Positions 34,682 to 44,474 of a DNA stretch of 64,000 bases are shown piece after piece. Origin of the DNA: Rhipicephalus microplus (lineage: Eukaryota > Arthropoda > Arachnida > Ixodida > Ixodidae). The position numbers and the translations under genes are program-made. The DNA lies in contig NC_134700.1 of assembly GCF_043290135.1 (NCBI RefSeq), positions 238,872,088 through 238,936,087 of the forward strand, read 5' to 3'. Every line of letters begins with the position of its first letter. The stretch's first letter is position 1. The notes under the pieces were generated by a model, which was not told where the DNA came from, ran no database searches, and was given only the letters and a program-made list of their open reading frames with translations.

Positions 34682-36022
34682 TTACAGCACCCACAATAGG
34701 AAGTTTCTCCCCATTTTCAACTCTACGAATCCGTTGGTGACGGCATCACCATCTGATTTCGGTGCTGCTAGCACACAGGATACCTGGTGAGTTTGACTCA
34801 CTCCGTTCTGACAAGCGTCTGCTTTGTGCCCAGTCTGATCCCACTTGAAACATTTTAATACCGTAGGGCTCGTAAAGGTCGCTCGACAGTTGTTCGCGCG
34901 ATGACCCACTCGGTTACACAGAAAACATCGCGGAACACTCTCCGGTGCACGCTTCTTTTGTTCGGGTGCCGAATTTTTCGAATCTTCGGGACACTCCTTC
35001 TTGACTCTGGCCAAATTTGTGCCACCTTGCGCTTCCAAGAATTGATCAGCTAAATGAAGCATGTCTTCAAGTGACTTAGCTCTCCTCTCTTTCAAGTACA
35101 GCGACAGGCTTGGGTGGCAACTAGTAAGAAATTGTTCTCTAATTAGGAGCTCTCTAAGTTCATCGTACTCCTGCGATGTCCCTGAAAGTTCAATCCATCT
35201 GTCGAAATAATGGCAAAATCGGGCGGCATACTGCGTAGCCGTCTCACCATGAGCTGGCTTTCCTGTCCGAAATCTGTCCCGGAATCCTTCCACAGTAAAT
35301 ATAAATCGCTTCAGCAAAGCAGCTTTCACCTTTGCATAGTTGGCTGTATCGGTCGGCGTCAGCCTGCCGTACACACTGAGTGCTTCACCACTCAAGCAAG
35401 TACTCAAAGCAGTTGCCCATTGATTTTCCGGCCAATTCTGGCTCCTTGCAATCGTCTCAAATCTGTGAAGGCACGCGTCAAGGTCGTTCTTCCTTTCATC
35501 AAACGCTACGAGCAGCTTGCTTGGGTTCAAGTGGAAGCCATGATCTTCCCGTTCGCTGCTTTCAACTCTAGCTTGGACGGGAGTTTCACTTCGCTGTTGC
35601 AAACGGAGCCGCCCGAGTTCTATCTCGTGCTGCCACTGCCGTTCCCTTTCCTCTCTTTCTTCGTTCAGCTGTCGCTCGTTTGCCTCTCTTTCTTCTCTCG
35701 CCCTTTCGGCTGCCAACTTTTCTCTCTCCAACTTCAACTTCAGTTGTTGCTCTCTTCCTTCCTTCGCCCTTTCAGCGGCCAGCCTTTCTCTCTCCAACTC
35801 CAACTTCAATTGCTGCTCTCTTTCTTCTCTCGCCCTTTCGGCTGCCAACCTCTCTCGTTCCAACTCAGCTGCTTTTTCTTCCTTGGCTCTCTCAGCTGCC
35901 CACCTCTCTCTCTCCACCGCCTCTTTCTCCTTCTGGCTTACCCATTTCCGTAGTTCGGCGCCAGAAAGACCCATCTTCTCACCAAGAGCAACTAACTTTT
36001 CGAGATCCATGGTGTCTCGCAA
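34682..36022 (-). CDS. Gag-like polyprotein of the LTR element
   Basis: 446 codons, starting at an ATG about 190 nt inside the 5' LTR. Residues about 30-145 are a Glu/Arg-rich coiled coil with imperfect repeats (RERLAAERA, EEREQQLKLELE). Residues about 165-330 form the capsid-like helical part (including FETIARSQNWPENQWATAL). Zinc knuckles follow: C366-x2-C369-x4-H374-x4-C379 is complete, but the second, C391-x2-W394-x4-H399-x4-C404, has Trp in place of the second zinc-binding Cys. The end (residues about 430-446) is out of register with the protease because of the frameshift near 34714. It would package RNA and form particles in a live element; this copy is probably defective. The repeated coiled coil also produces mirror frames on the plus strand. 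Confidence 0.88.
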   Translation of the reverse strand: MRDTMDLEKLVALGEKMGLSGAELRKWVSQKEKEAVERERWAAERAKEEKAAELERERLAAERAREEREQQLKLELERERLAAERAKEGREQQLKLKLEREKLAAERAREEREANERQLNEEREERERQWQHEIELGRLRLQQRSETPVQARVESSEREDHGFHLNPSKLLVAFDERKNDLDACLHRFETIARSQNWPENQWATALSTCLSGEALSVYGRLTPTDTANYAKVKAALLKRFIFTVEGFRDRFRTGKPAHGETATQYAARFCHYFDRWIELSGTSQEYDELRELLIREQFLTSCHPSLSLYLKERRAKSLEDMLHLADQFLEAQGGTNLARVKKECPEDSKNSAPEQKKRAPESVPRCFLCNRVGHRANNCRATFTSPTVLKCFKWDQTGHKADACQNGVSQTHQVSCVLAAPKSDGDAVTNGFVELKMGRNFLLWVL

Positions 36023-36187
36023 ATAAAGTCTTGCCGCGTGTAGAAAGTATCTGCCTAAATCAGTCTATCGGAACACTTCCCTGCACTCGTTAACGAGAAC
36101 ACTGAGCAACACACAAAATTGTTCCGATAGCACTATACACAACTCGAGGCTCTTTCTCCCTACTTTGGACACACTGTGCACCAAAAG

Positions 36188-36205
36188 GTCTTATCGCGGA
36201 CGCCA
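36188..36205 (-). other. Primer-binding site of the LTR element
   Basis: On the minus strand TGGCGTCCGCGATAAGAC begins 7 nt after the end of the 5' LTR. It starts with TGG, complementary to a tRNA CCA end. I do not assign the tRNA. Confidence 0.65.
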
Positions 36206-36212
36206 GATTAAT

Positions 36213-37097
36213 TGTCACAAGTTCCGTTAATTAGGGAGGCGATCGCCGGGCTAATTCCAAGGGCCGAAGTATCGACCCCCCGAACCGCAGCATGAAAGCG
36301 TGGACAATTTAGAAGTGGTCCCATTTGGCACGCCAGCGGACGCCGGTTTGGCCCAAAGAACAAGCCAGAGCTGAGAGTTGATAAACAAAATAAAATTATA
36401 TTCTCAATAATGGCAGATCAAACAATACACAAGTATGCACACTCCACAATAGTTGAGTACAATATGTCAGCAATCAAACAACGTACTACACAGTACAATT
36501 AGCCACACTCGAAACAACGGACACAGACAACAATACGCACTACAATGCCGTCGCATGCAATGAACAACCAAGACACTTAAAGACTAAAGAAATAGAAAAC
36601 CTATTGAGTCCAAAGTTCTTGGAGCAAAAGTCTGGATGATACTCTTCCGAGAATCACTCACTCAAAGTCCAGCGTTGTTGTCGTTCCGCTGCCCCCGAAG
36701 TTTCTCTTCCAGGAAACCTCGCGTTCCGCTGTCCCCGAAGTTTCTCTTCCAGAAAACCTCGACTGCCCCCGAAGTTTCTCTTCTAGGAAACCACGCGTCT
36801 TCACTTGGCCACTCTACAAGCTTCAACCTTCTTCGCCGGAAACACGTCGGCTTCACACACGCAGCTGTTGCCACGCGTCTTCGCTCGGTAGCCGTAGACA
36901 CACGCTCTTGCCTGTAGCTCGAGCCTTCACCCCTCAGGTGGAAATCCTCTTCTTCTCCTGCTTTGTCACTACGGACAAAACCTTCGCCGACTACTCGGCG
37001 GGATACCCTACGCGCTCTGGCGCTAACTTCCGTCTTCTCCTGATCTCCCATCTCGGCTGCTCGATTAAATACCTTCCGTGCGAGATTCCAGAATGTT
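36213..37097 (-). repeat. 5' LTR, left fragment (cut by LINE)
   Basis: It starts TGTCACAAG and matches the left LTR up to 'gagattccagaatgtt', where the LINE begins. It contains an additional tandem copy of about 40 bp with the 'ccccgaagtttctcttcc' motif at about 36720-36765. The TATTTAAT box (about 37063-37070) remains on this side, separated by the LINE from the rest of the upstream LTR. Confidence 0.92.
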
Positions 37098-37402
37098 GGA
37101 GACGCGCGATGCTCGCAATGACGTGAGACACGGCTCCACGTCGGCTCCGTGAAATGACCACTTTTTCACGCGGAAAAGACAACAGCCAGCTGATAAAGTG
37201 CTGTGTGCGGTTGCGGATGTGCTCAGGATCCTGTGGCTACCATTCTGAGAACTGTGAGTAGATCTTAAAGGATTTTATTGCGCCTTCGGTGTTCGGATAC
37301 GTTGTGCGTCTCGCCAACTCCACCGTTCGGCCTAGCGCCGAGGTGGTCGGATCGGTGTTCGAGGCTCCAGGCGTCGGCTCGTAAAGCGTCTGCGGAGGCA
37401 CT

Positions 37403-39067
37403 ATGACGATGGAAGTGACTGTTAATGGTAGAGATGCCGATCAAGAAGAATTGGAAAGCTCGGACTGGGTGACGAAAGTGTCGAAACGTGTGGCCGAGCT
37501 CCAGAAGAGTCAACAACGGGAACGCGATGGCGCCACCAGGGCGGCGTCTACCAGCAGTGGATGCGGAAAAGAAGGCAGGATGATGCCGGCTGGCTTCAAT
37601 GGCGACAAGCATGGTGTACGCGGGAGACCCTCATATAAAGCGGCGGGAAAAAAGCTCGCGGAGCGGTCAGTAGCGTCGCATCTACCGCGTCTTCCGAACG
37701 CGGATCACAAGGTTATTATCAGGCCCAAAGAAGGACTGATGCTCACCAGACACTCGGCACCTGTGATTGGTGGAGCAGTAAGGATGGCAGCAGGCATTCT
37801 ATGGCAGAAAGGTCGGGAGGAGGACAGGATCGTTGTCAACGACAAGCAAGGAACATTATTATACAGCACGCCCAGGGAGGATGATGCCAAGAAAATGTTG
37901 GACCTGAAAGTCATAAAGCTCGACGGCAAGGAGTACGAGGTGAAGACATACATGGCTGCGCCTGAAAGCTGTGGCAAAGGTGTAGTACGTGGACTTGATA
38001 TCAGACTCTCTGAGAGAGAATTGGAACTGGCTTTCTCACACGAAGAGAATCGTCCTATTCTTGGTGTGCGAAGGATGGGCAACTCCACTTCGGTAATCAT
38101 CACCTTTGTTGACGACTACGTGCCGAGATGGATGATCTGCTTTGGGACGCCGATGAAATGTTTTCTCTACAAGAAGAGATATGAAGTGTGTTACAAGTGT
38201 GGTGAGCTGGGACATCGATCCGACGTATGTGACAGCCCGCACGAAAAATGCAGAGGTTGTGGGGTGGCCTCCCCACCCAAGGACCATGAATGTACGCCGA
38301 GGTGCCATCTGTGTGGCAAGGAGCACGTGACCGGAGACAAAAGGTGCAAAGAACTTTTTCTAACACCTTATATAGTGAAGAAGCGACAGTGGGAAATGAA
38401 GCTTGAAGAAGCGCGGGAGCAAGAAGAACGACGCAAGGCCGAAGAGGGCACGCAGCGGCACAGCAGGACAGACGGGGTTCAAACTCGTTCGAGGCGCAAA
38501 TCCAAGCATCGAAGTAGATCGAGAGGGCGCTCGGAATCCTTCCCCCGATTGCCACCGCAGAAAAAGCCGGGAGTTTCTCACAAGGCATCCCATGATGGTG
38601 GTGATTGTGCCCAGGAGAAGTCAAAATCCACAGGACCACAGGTGGGTTGGGTAACTAAGGTCTCCCAGGATGCTAATACAGAGATGATTAATGCTCTTAA
38701 AGAGCAAAACAGGATATTACAGGAGCAAAATGCGGAATTACGCAAACAGCTTGATGAGATTAAGGCTCATCTAACCAGTACACCAGGGAAGGCGTTGGAA
38801 ACACCCCAGGTAGCAAACCAACCGCCTTTAAAGAAGAAGAGGGCTAAAGAAATCGAAATTGAAGAAAATCACGGAGCGAGAATTGAAGCGCTTGAGGTGG
38901 AAACAAAGTCATTACAAGGTATGCTCCAAGCTGTACTAGAACAGATGAAACAAGTAGGCAATGCTCTTGAGCAAATTAAGGCTGAATTTGCTAGCAGGGA
39001 CCGACAGATAGAATGGCTATGCCAAGCGCTCAAGCTAAACCATGATGGCTCTGCACCCTTACAGTAA
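37403..39067 (+). CDS. LINE ORF1: nucleic-acid-binding protein with three zinc knuckles
   Basis: 554 codons with no internal stop. Residues about 145-235 look like an RRM/esterase-free RNA-binding region (DDAKKMLDLKVIKLDGKEY). Three Cys/His knuckles follow: C263-x2-C266-x4-H271-x4-C276; C283-x2-C286-x8-H295-x-C297; and C301-x2-C304-x3-H308-x6-C315. A basic Arg/Ser stretch spans about residues 340-400 (SRRKSKHRSRSRGRS). Two coiled-coil segments lie at about 427-460 (ALKEQNRILQEQNAELRKQL) and 490-545. Such ORF1 proteins coat the element RNA and act as chaperones in the retrotransposition particle. The ATG at 37403 is the first good start after the 5' UTR. The end overlaps ORF2, so ORF2 is probably made by reinitiation. 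Confidence 0.92.
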   Translation: MTMEVTVNGRDADQEELESSDWVTKVSKRVAELQKSQQRERDGATRAASTSSGCGKEGRMMPAGFNGDKHGVRGRPSYKAAGKKLAERSVASHLPRLPNADHKVIIRPKEGLMLTRHSAPVIGGAVRMAAGILWQKGREEDRIVVNDKQGTLLYSTPREDDAKKMLDLKVIKLDGKEYEVKTYMAAPESCGKGVVRGLDIRLSERELELAFSHEENRPILGVRRMGNSTSVIITFVDDYVPRWMICFGTPMKCFLYKKRYEVCYKCGELGHRSDVCDSPHEKCRGCGVASPPKDHECTPRCHLCGKEHVTGDKRCKELFLTPYIVKKRQWEMKLEEAREQEERRKAEEGTQRHSRTDGVQTRSRRKSKHRSRSRGRSESFPRLPPQKKPGVSHKASHDGGDCAQEKSKSTGPQVGWVTKVSQDANTEMINALKEQNRILQEQNAELRKQLDEIKAHLTSTPGKALETPQVANQPPLKKKRAKEIEIEENHGARIEALEVETKSLQGMLQAVLEQMKQVGNALEQIKAEFASRDRQIEWLCQALKLNHDGSAPLQ

Positions 39068-42000
39068 TACGATTTGGCAGTGGAACTGTAGGGGTTTCTT
39101 GCGCAAACGTGCGGTTTTACAATCTTTTCTTACCAACGTCGATCGACCGGAGGTTATTGCGATCCAGGAGTGTGGGAAAAATGCAAAATTAGCAGGTTAC
39201 AAATCTTTTGCCGGGTCGGGTAATGATACCCAAGTTACGACCTTCGTTAAGAGAAACATTACAACATTGCAGCACGAGACGGGGAACTCGCAGATCGATC
39301 ATGTTTTAGTCGAACTTGTGCCTCGCAAGCGCAAAGACAAGAGTCTTTTTATCCTGAATGTGTATAGTTCCCCCAGGCAACGCAAAATCACTTTGGTGAT
39401 CTTTTCACGAAAACAAAGGTTATTTCAGCAAACGGTCTACTATTGATTTTGGGCGACCTTAATGCGCATCATACGGCATGGGGTTATAAATTCACCCAGG
39501 TTAAGGGCAGAAATTTGTGGAACGAAATTCAACAACATGATCTCATACTTATAACAGACCCAATGCAGCCAACGAGGAAAGGAAATAGCGTATCTCAAGG
39601 CACGATTCCAGATCTTACCCTGGTCAGCAGTGCCACCGCCGCCACGTGGTGCAATACCGGCAAAGACCTAGGTAGTGATCATAGAATTTTAGAGATTATC
39701 ATTGCCAATGGCCTGCTGGTGATCAATAAGAGAAAAGTTAAAACCACAGATTGGGTGACCTTTAGAAATATCAGGTCGGAGAAAATCCCCATAAATGATA
39801 TTAACGATTGGAGTAAAGGGGTGATCCAGTCGGTTCAGCATGCTACCGAAGAGATTGACGCTGGCGATGAGGAAGTTGTTGATAGACATCTTGTAAGCAT
39901 GTGGAAGAAAAAGAAAAACCTAAAGCGAAAAATCAGTCAGAAAACAGGAGACAGGAATCTCCGAAAGGAAGTTGCTGCACTGAATAGAGAGATCGAAGAT
40001 TATGCATTGGAACTTACCAAGCAAAAGTGGGGTAGTATATGTGATCAGATGGATAGAGAGATTGGCAGTGCTAAAACATGGCAGCTACTACGGCATCTAT
40101 TAGACCCAGAGAAAACCAAGTCGGAGGCCCGACAGCAACTTCAAAAGCTTGTGTATAAATATGAAGGTCAGACGATGGAATTATTAAAGGAGGTTAGGGA
40201 TCGATACCTCTGCTGCGCAGAATCTGAAAAGCTCCCTCACTACGCTGGTTCAAAAAACCCGGACCTAGACAGCCCCATCACGGTTGGAGAAGTCAGGGCT
40301 GAAATTAACCGACTTAAAACAAAAACGGCTGCCGGTCCGGACAAAATCAACAACAGAATGCTCAGGAATCTCGACGACGGCTCCATTCGTCAACTTGCAG
40401 CTTATATGCAAGAATGCTGGAACAAGGGAGAAATACCGCAAGCTTGGAAAACGGCCAATGTAGTCTTCATTCCTAAGCCAGGAAAAAAGCTCAGTCTTGA
40501 ACATCTCAGACCCATTTCCATCACATCTTGCGTAGGAAAATTGATGCAGCACGTCATCCAAACAAGACTGACTAGGTTCATGGAAGATGAAAACCTGTAC
40601 CCTGATACTATGATAGGCTTCAGATCCCACCTATCGACGTGCGATATTATGCTACAGCTAAAGGAGGAGATAATAGACAAAAAGACTGTTGACACCAAAG
40701 TAATTGTGGGTCTGGACGTCTCCAAGGCGTTTGACAATGTCAAACATGAAGCCTTACTTAAGAACCTTAGTGCGCTAATTGTAGGCGTCAAGACATACAA
40801 CTACGTGAGGGGCTTTCTCTCAAATCGTACAGCCACTATCAGCATGGGAGGGCAGTCGCTCGAAAACATTAAATTGGGGAACAAAGGGACGCCACAAGGG
40901 TCTGTACTCTATACGACTCTTTTTAATATAGCGATGATTGGACTTCCTGAGAAGTTGGAAGGAATCGAAAATCTGCATCACACAATATACGCAGACGATG
41001 TGACGCTGGGGATAAACAGGGGTAGTGACGGGCATATTGAAAGCGCACTTCAGGCGGCTATAGATACCATCGAACAATATCTCGAACCACTAGAATTAAA
41101 ATGCTCGGCAGAAAAATCAGAGGCTCTTTTTCTACCATCGCAAAAAAGAAAAACACACAATCCCCTCGGAAGGGGTTGTGACATCGCTTTACGAGTGAAT
41201 GGTAATGCTATTCCAACCGTAGACAGTATTAGAATTCTAGGGATGCGTATACAAGCAAGTGGAAAAAACACTGAAACTATCCGGAGACTCGAAGCTAGTG
41301 CGAACCAGACGTGCCGCCTGCTTAAGCGCATTTCTAACAAGAATGCGGGGATGAAGGAAGTCAATCTTTTAAGATTAGTTCAAGCTTTCGTGATAAGCCG
41401 TGTACTATACGTTGCTCCTTATCTTAAATTAAGTAGAGCAGAAAAAGATAAAATTGAAGCCATTATAAGGAAAGGCATCAAGACTGCGCTAGGGCTTCCC
41501 CCGAACACCTCTACGGTTAAACTTCTTGGGCTGGATGTCTCCAACACTTTAGATGAACCAATAGAAGCCGCCATGATGTCACAGCACCAAAGACTTCTGA
41601 GAAGTAGAACAGGGAGGAAAATCATGGAGCGCTTGGGGTTCGAGCCCACGGAGTGTTCCAGGCAGACCGCTAGCATACCTAAATCAACTAGGGCAAGACT
41701 GAAAATTATACCGCTGCCGAAAAACATGCATCCGGCGTTTCATGAAGGCAGACGCAAAGCTAGAGCTGTAGCCCTGCAGGCGAAACTTGAAGGTCGATCT
41801 GGCGTGCTTTACACGGACGCTGCAGAATACGAAAGAAAGGGAGCACACACAGCGGTAGTGGTTCGCGAGAACGGGGGCCTGGTCTCGTGCTGCACCTCTA
41901 AGAACACAACCACCACAGAGGCAGAAGAACTTGCGATTGCTTTGGCAATAGCTCAAAAAGGCAAACGAGTGATTGTTAGCGACTCTAAGTCAGCAAACTA

Positions 42001-42571
42001 CGATATGGGCAGGATCTCTGCTACAGCCGCCAAAATTCTAAGACAAGGACCAGTACCCGCAGAGCTAATCTCACTAGTATGGTCCCCCGCACATCAAGGT
42101 CTGAAGGGGAATGAGAAGGCGCACGCGATCGCCCGAGGGCTCACTTTCCGGTCGATCGACGCTGACTCGCCGCCTTCGCGCGAGCAGCCCCTCTCCACAA
42201 GAGACGAACTACGAACGTTTCAGGAAATCACCGCACACTATAAACTCCACCGTAAGATATATCCAGAGGTAGCTAAACAGCTGAGCAAAAAGGAGGAAAT
42301 TATGTGGCGAAAATTGCAAACCGGGGTGTTTCCAGACCCTCACCTGTACAGTAAATGGCACCCGGAAGTGTTCAACTCCAGATGTGCGCACTGCAACAGC
42401 ACTGCGGGTTTAGTGCACATGGTATGGACCTGCCCATCCTACAATGATCCAAGTAGAAACGTAGAATCCTGGGAGGCCTTATTACACAGCCGTGACGCCG
42501 AAGAACAGCGTCAAGTCATCGGTCTCGCCCTGACCGCCGCCGAGTCCCAAGGGATTCCGGCCGATGGCTAG
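39042..42571 (+). pseudogene. LINE ORF2: endonuclease, reverse transcriptase, RNase H (one frameshift)
   Basis: The frame opens at 39042 with the APE endonuclease start (NTIWQWNCRGF, IQECG), then shifts at about 39384-39387, where an A run seems one base short. Reading continues in another frame from before 39443 to TAG at 42571. The second part holds GDLNAHHTAWG, GSDHRI, reverse transcriptase blocks (LRPISITS, GLDVSKAFDNVKHEALL, TPQGSVLY, YADD at 40988-40999), RNase H (YTDAAEYE near 41811, TTEAEELAIALA, VSDSKSANYD, WSPAHQG) and a C-terminal CAHCNSTAGLVHMVWTC motif. It nicks DNA and copies the element RNA at the target. All catalytic landmarks are present, so the frameshift is the only evident defect. 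A homopolymer sequencing error is possible. Minus-strand frames across it are shadows. Confidence 0.93.
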
Positions 42572-42645
42572 GGGGATGATTGGGGGCAGAGGCCGAAGCC
42601 TCCTCCCCCGTCATTCTATACGGGTGCAATAAACGTTATTTCTCT

Positions 42646-42955
42646 CCAGAATGTTCTCATCATTTCGTCGGCGCGATACGCAGCGAAGGCTGGGGAGAGG
42701 GCGAGACGGTTCGAAGGCCGTCCGCGATGGATGACGCAACCCGGCATCACCCCGCCCCTTTCCATCTAGAACATTCCAGGGCTTGCTCGGGCGACGATGA
42801 GAGGAGGTTCGTCGGCGAACCCACGCTTCCGAGGGGAAAAGGACGCGCGCCCGGGGAGTCTTTGGATGCTTGTTTTCTTTTTTTATCGTTGACCTCGAGG
42901 CGCTTCGTCACGAGAATTCGGTGGCGCGCCCTTTTTGAGCGCTCGTTTTGTGACA
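42646..42955 (-). repeat. 5' LTR, right fragment
   Basis: It resumes at 'ccagaatgttctcatcattt', exactly where the left LTR continues at about 33248, and ends TTTTGTGACA. Together with 36213-37097 it rebuilds an LTR of about 1.19 kb. On the minus strand this is the upstream (U3) part of the LTR. Confidence 0.93.
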
Positions 42956-43100
42956 TAGGTACTCCCCGAAAATCCCCCAAAAATGCACCTCTAAAATTTA
43001 AGCGAGAAATATACAAGTATTGCGCAGTGCTAAAACGAAACGAAACAACTAGAACCAAAGCTCCGAACCACGCACCATGATATATATATATATATATACA

Positions 43101-43550
43101 CTCCCACGTTTAAATTGACATAGATACCCAATAAAGGGGCTGGGGGAACGGCTATCGTGGTAGCTCAGTGGTAGAGCATCGAACGCGTTATTGGAAGGTC
43201 GCAGGTTTGGATCCTGCCCACGGCAAGTTATGTTTTCACCCACTTTTGTTTCTTCTCATTTACATTACAATTGGCCTAATAACTTCCCCTATACCTTCAT
43301 TGGCATTATTGTCTGTTAGATCTCAATAATATTGTGGAAAACACGAAAAACGAGCCCTTAAGTATACTCTTGTTTCCCTTATTCATTAACGAGGGTCTCG
43401 TACTGGCAGACTTGGTGCCTCTAGGTTGTATACGGTGGACTATTGGTCAGCTGCCAGTTAGTAATAAGTTCACGTGCTACGTGACGCCAAACAGGCTCAT
43501 AAAGAGTGTGCCACACTCGCCGCCATGGCTACTAGTGGCGCTGACTGACA
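43101..43550 (+). repeat. 450-bp tandem repeat, unit 1 (with degenerate tRNA-like segment)
   Basis: It starts CTCCCACGTTTAAATTGACA and includes 'acccaataaaggggctggg'. The tRNA-like part is at 43154-43225, followed by 'acattacaattggcctaat' and 'attattgtctgttaga'. The next unit starts at 43551, exactly 450 bp later. In this unit the acceptor and anticodon stems each have a mismatch. A TA run (43079-43098) lies just upstream. Confidence 0.85.
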
Positions 43551-43826
43551 CTCCCACGACTAAATTGACATAGATACCCAATAAAGTGGCTGGGGGGATG
43601 GCTGTCGTGGTAGCTCAGTGGTAGAGCGTCGAACGCGTTATTCGAAGGTCGCAGGTTCGGATCCTGCCCACGGCAAGTTATCTTTTCACCCACTTTTCTT
43701 TCTTCTCATTTACATTACAATTGGCCTAATAACTTCCCCTATACCTTCCTTGGCATTATTGTCTGTTAGACCTCATTAATATTGTGGAAAACACAAAAAA
43801 CGAATCTTAAGTATATACTTGTTCAC

Positions 43827-43833
<7 letters not shown>
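43551..43833 (+). repeat. 450-bp tandem repeat, unit 2 (truncated at a TA microsatellite)
   Basis: It repeats unit 1 from CTCCCACGACTAAATTGACA through the tRNA-like region and 'aatattgtggaaaacac' to 'cttgttcacctta', then runs into (TA)n. The part corresponding to the second half of unit 1 (43371-43550) is absent. Confidence 0.85.
43604..43675 (+). tRNA. tRNA-like cloverleaf, anticodon position CGT (Thr?), probably SINE head/pseudogene
   Basis: 72 nt fold into a complete cloverleaf: 7-bp acceptor (one G-T pair), 4-bp D stem (GCTC/GAGC), 5-bp anticodon stem (TCGAA/TTCGA) and 5-bp T stem (GCAGG/CCTGC). The loop CGCGTTA puts CGT at positions 34-36, but position 33 is G instead of the near-invariant T, and the T loop is TTCGGAT. 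It sits inside a 450-bp tandem repeat with a near copy upstream. This argues for a tRNA-derived repeat rather than a working gene, though I cannot exclude expression. Confidence 0.4.

Positions 43834-43872
<39 letters not shown>
43834..43872 (+). repeat. (TA)n microsatellite
   Basis: About 19 TA units follow 'cttatatg'; simple sequence only. Confidence 0.95.
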
Positions 43873-43875
<3 letters not shown>

Positions 43876-44474
43876 CTGGGCTGGCCACGTAACAGGTAGG
43901 GTAGACAACCGGCGGACAGTAAACATGGCAGATTGGTTATTGGTTACCAAAGGATCATTTAAACGAAGTGACTAAATTGGGAAGTTTGCAAAAAAAAAAG
44001 AATGAAAGATAATCGGCTCCCACTGACTAGAATAAATTGGAACACATCAAAAGAAGCCTTCATCCTGCGGGGGTATAAAACAGGCTGAGAATGATGAAAG
44101 GAATAGAATATGTGGCACTGCGGCCGATGAACACTGGCGCAACGGTCGGCAATTTCCTCACGGTGACACTTTATTATGAGCCTATCGAGGCGGCCAGTTT
44201 TAGTGACACAACGAAGTTCGTGGTCATGTCCCAACTAATTTCATTCTTCCATCGAAAATGCATAAAAGGCGACAATAACGAAAAAGTATACACTGTAAAG
44301 CTGTGTATTTGCGTGGTCTGTCCCAATATATGCCAAGCATAGAGATATTTTCAATTGGTCGTTCTCATTTTTGTTATTTCACTTCACGTCCTATTTAGAA
44401 CCAATAACTCTTTATCCCCTCTTCCATTTTAGGAAGAGCTTCTTTAGGATTTTTACTTGTTTGCTTTCTCACGT
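43873..44474. other. No supported gene
   Basis: Frames at about 43959-44342 on both strands lack recognisable domains. No transposon ends seen. Confidence 0.45.

Larger units (their letters stand above)
37098..42645 (+). mobile_element. Full-length non-LTR retrotransposon (I/R1-like, RNase H-bearing) nested in an LTR
   Basis: The 5,548-bp insertion is bounded by a perfect 10-bp target-site duplication, CCAGAATGTT, at 37088-37097 and 42646-42655. It has a 5' UTR of about 305 nt, ORF1 (37403-39067), ORF2 (39042-42571) overlapping it by 26 nt, and a short 3' UTR with AATAAA near 42629 and no long poly-A tail. The order APE endonuclease, reverse transcriptase, RNase H, Cys-rich C-terminus is that of I-superfamily elements. 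Its orientation is opposite to the host LTR element. Except for one frameshift in ORF2 it looks complete and relatively young. Confidence 0.93.
32409..42955 (-). mobile_element. Pol-less LTR retrotransposon (gag + protease), interrupted by a LINE
   Basis: The two LTRs begin TGTCACA and end TGTGACA. Between them, reading on the minus strand, are a primer-binding site, a gag frame, an aspartic-protease frame, about 350 nt of non-coding DNA and a polypurine tract. Flanking 5-mers are TAGAT (32404-32408) and TAGGT (42956-42960), a likely decayed target-site duplication. Gag with zinc knuckles followed by a DTGSS protease fits Ty3/Gypsy. No reverse transcriptase, RNase H or integrase is present, so it could move only with help. 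Without the LINE inside its right LTR it would be about 5.0 kb. The LTRs differ by several percent by eye, so the insertion is not recent. Confidence 0.9.

Noticed and set aside
34207..34740. 177-codon plus-strand frame
   Set aside because: Shadow of the minus-strand protease; no domain on this strand.
35210..35953. 247-codon plus-strand frame rich in Leu/Phe/Ser
   Set aside because: Mirror of the Glu/Arg coiled-coil of the minus-strand gag.
38100..38639. 179-codon minus-strand frame
   Set aside because: Antisense shadow of LINE ORF1, whose zinc knuckles identify the true strand.
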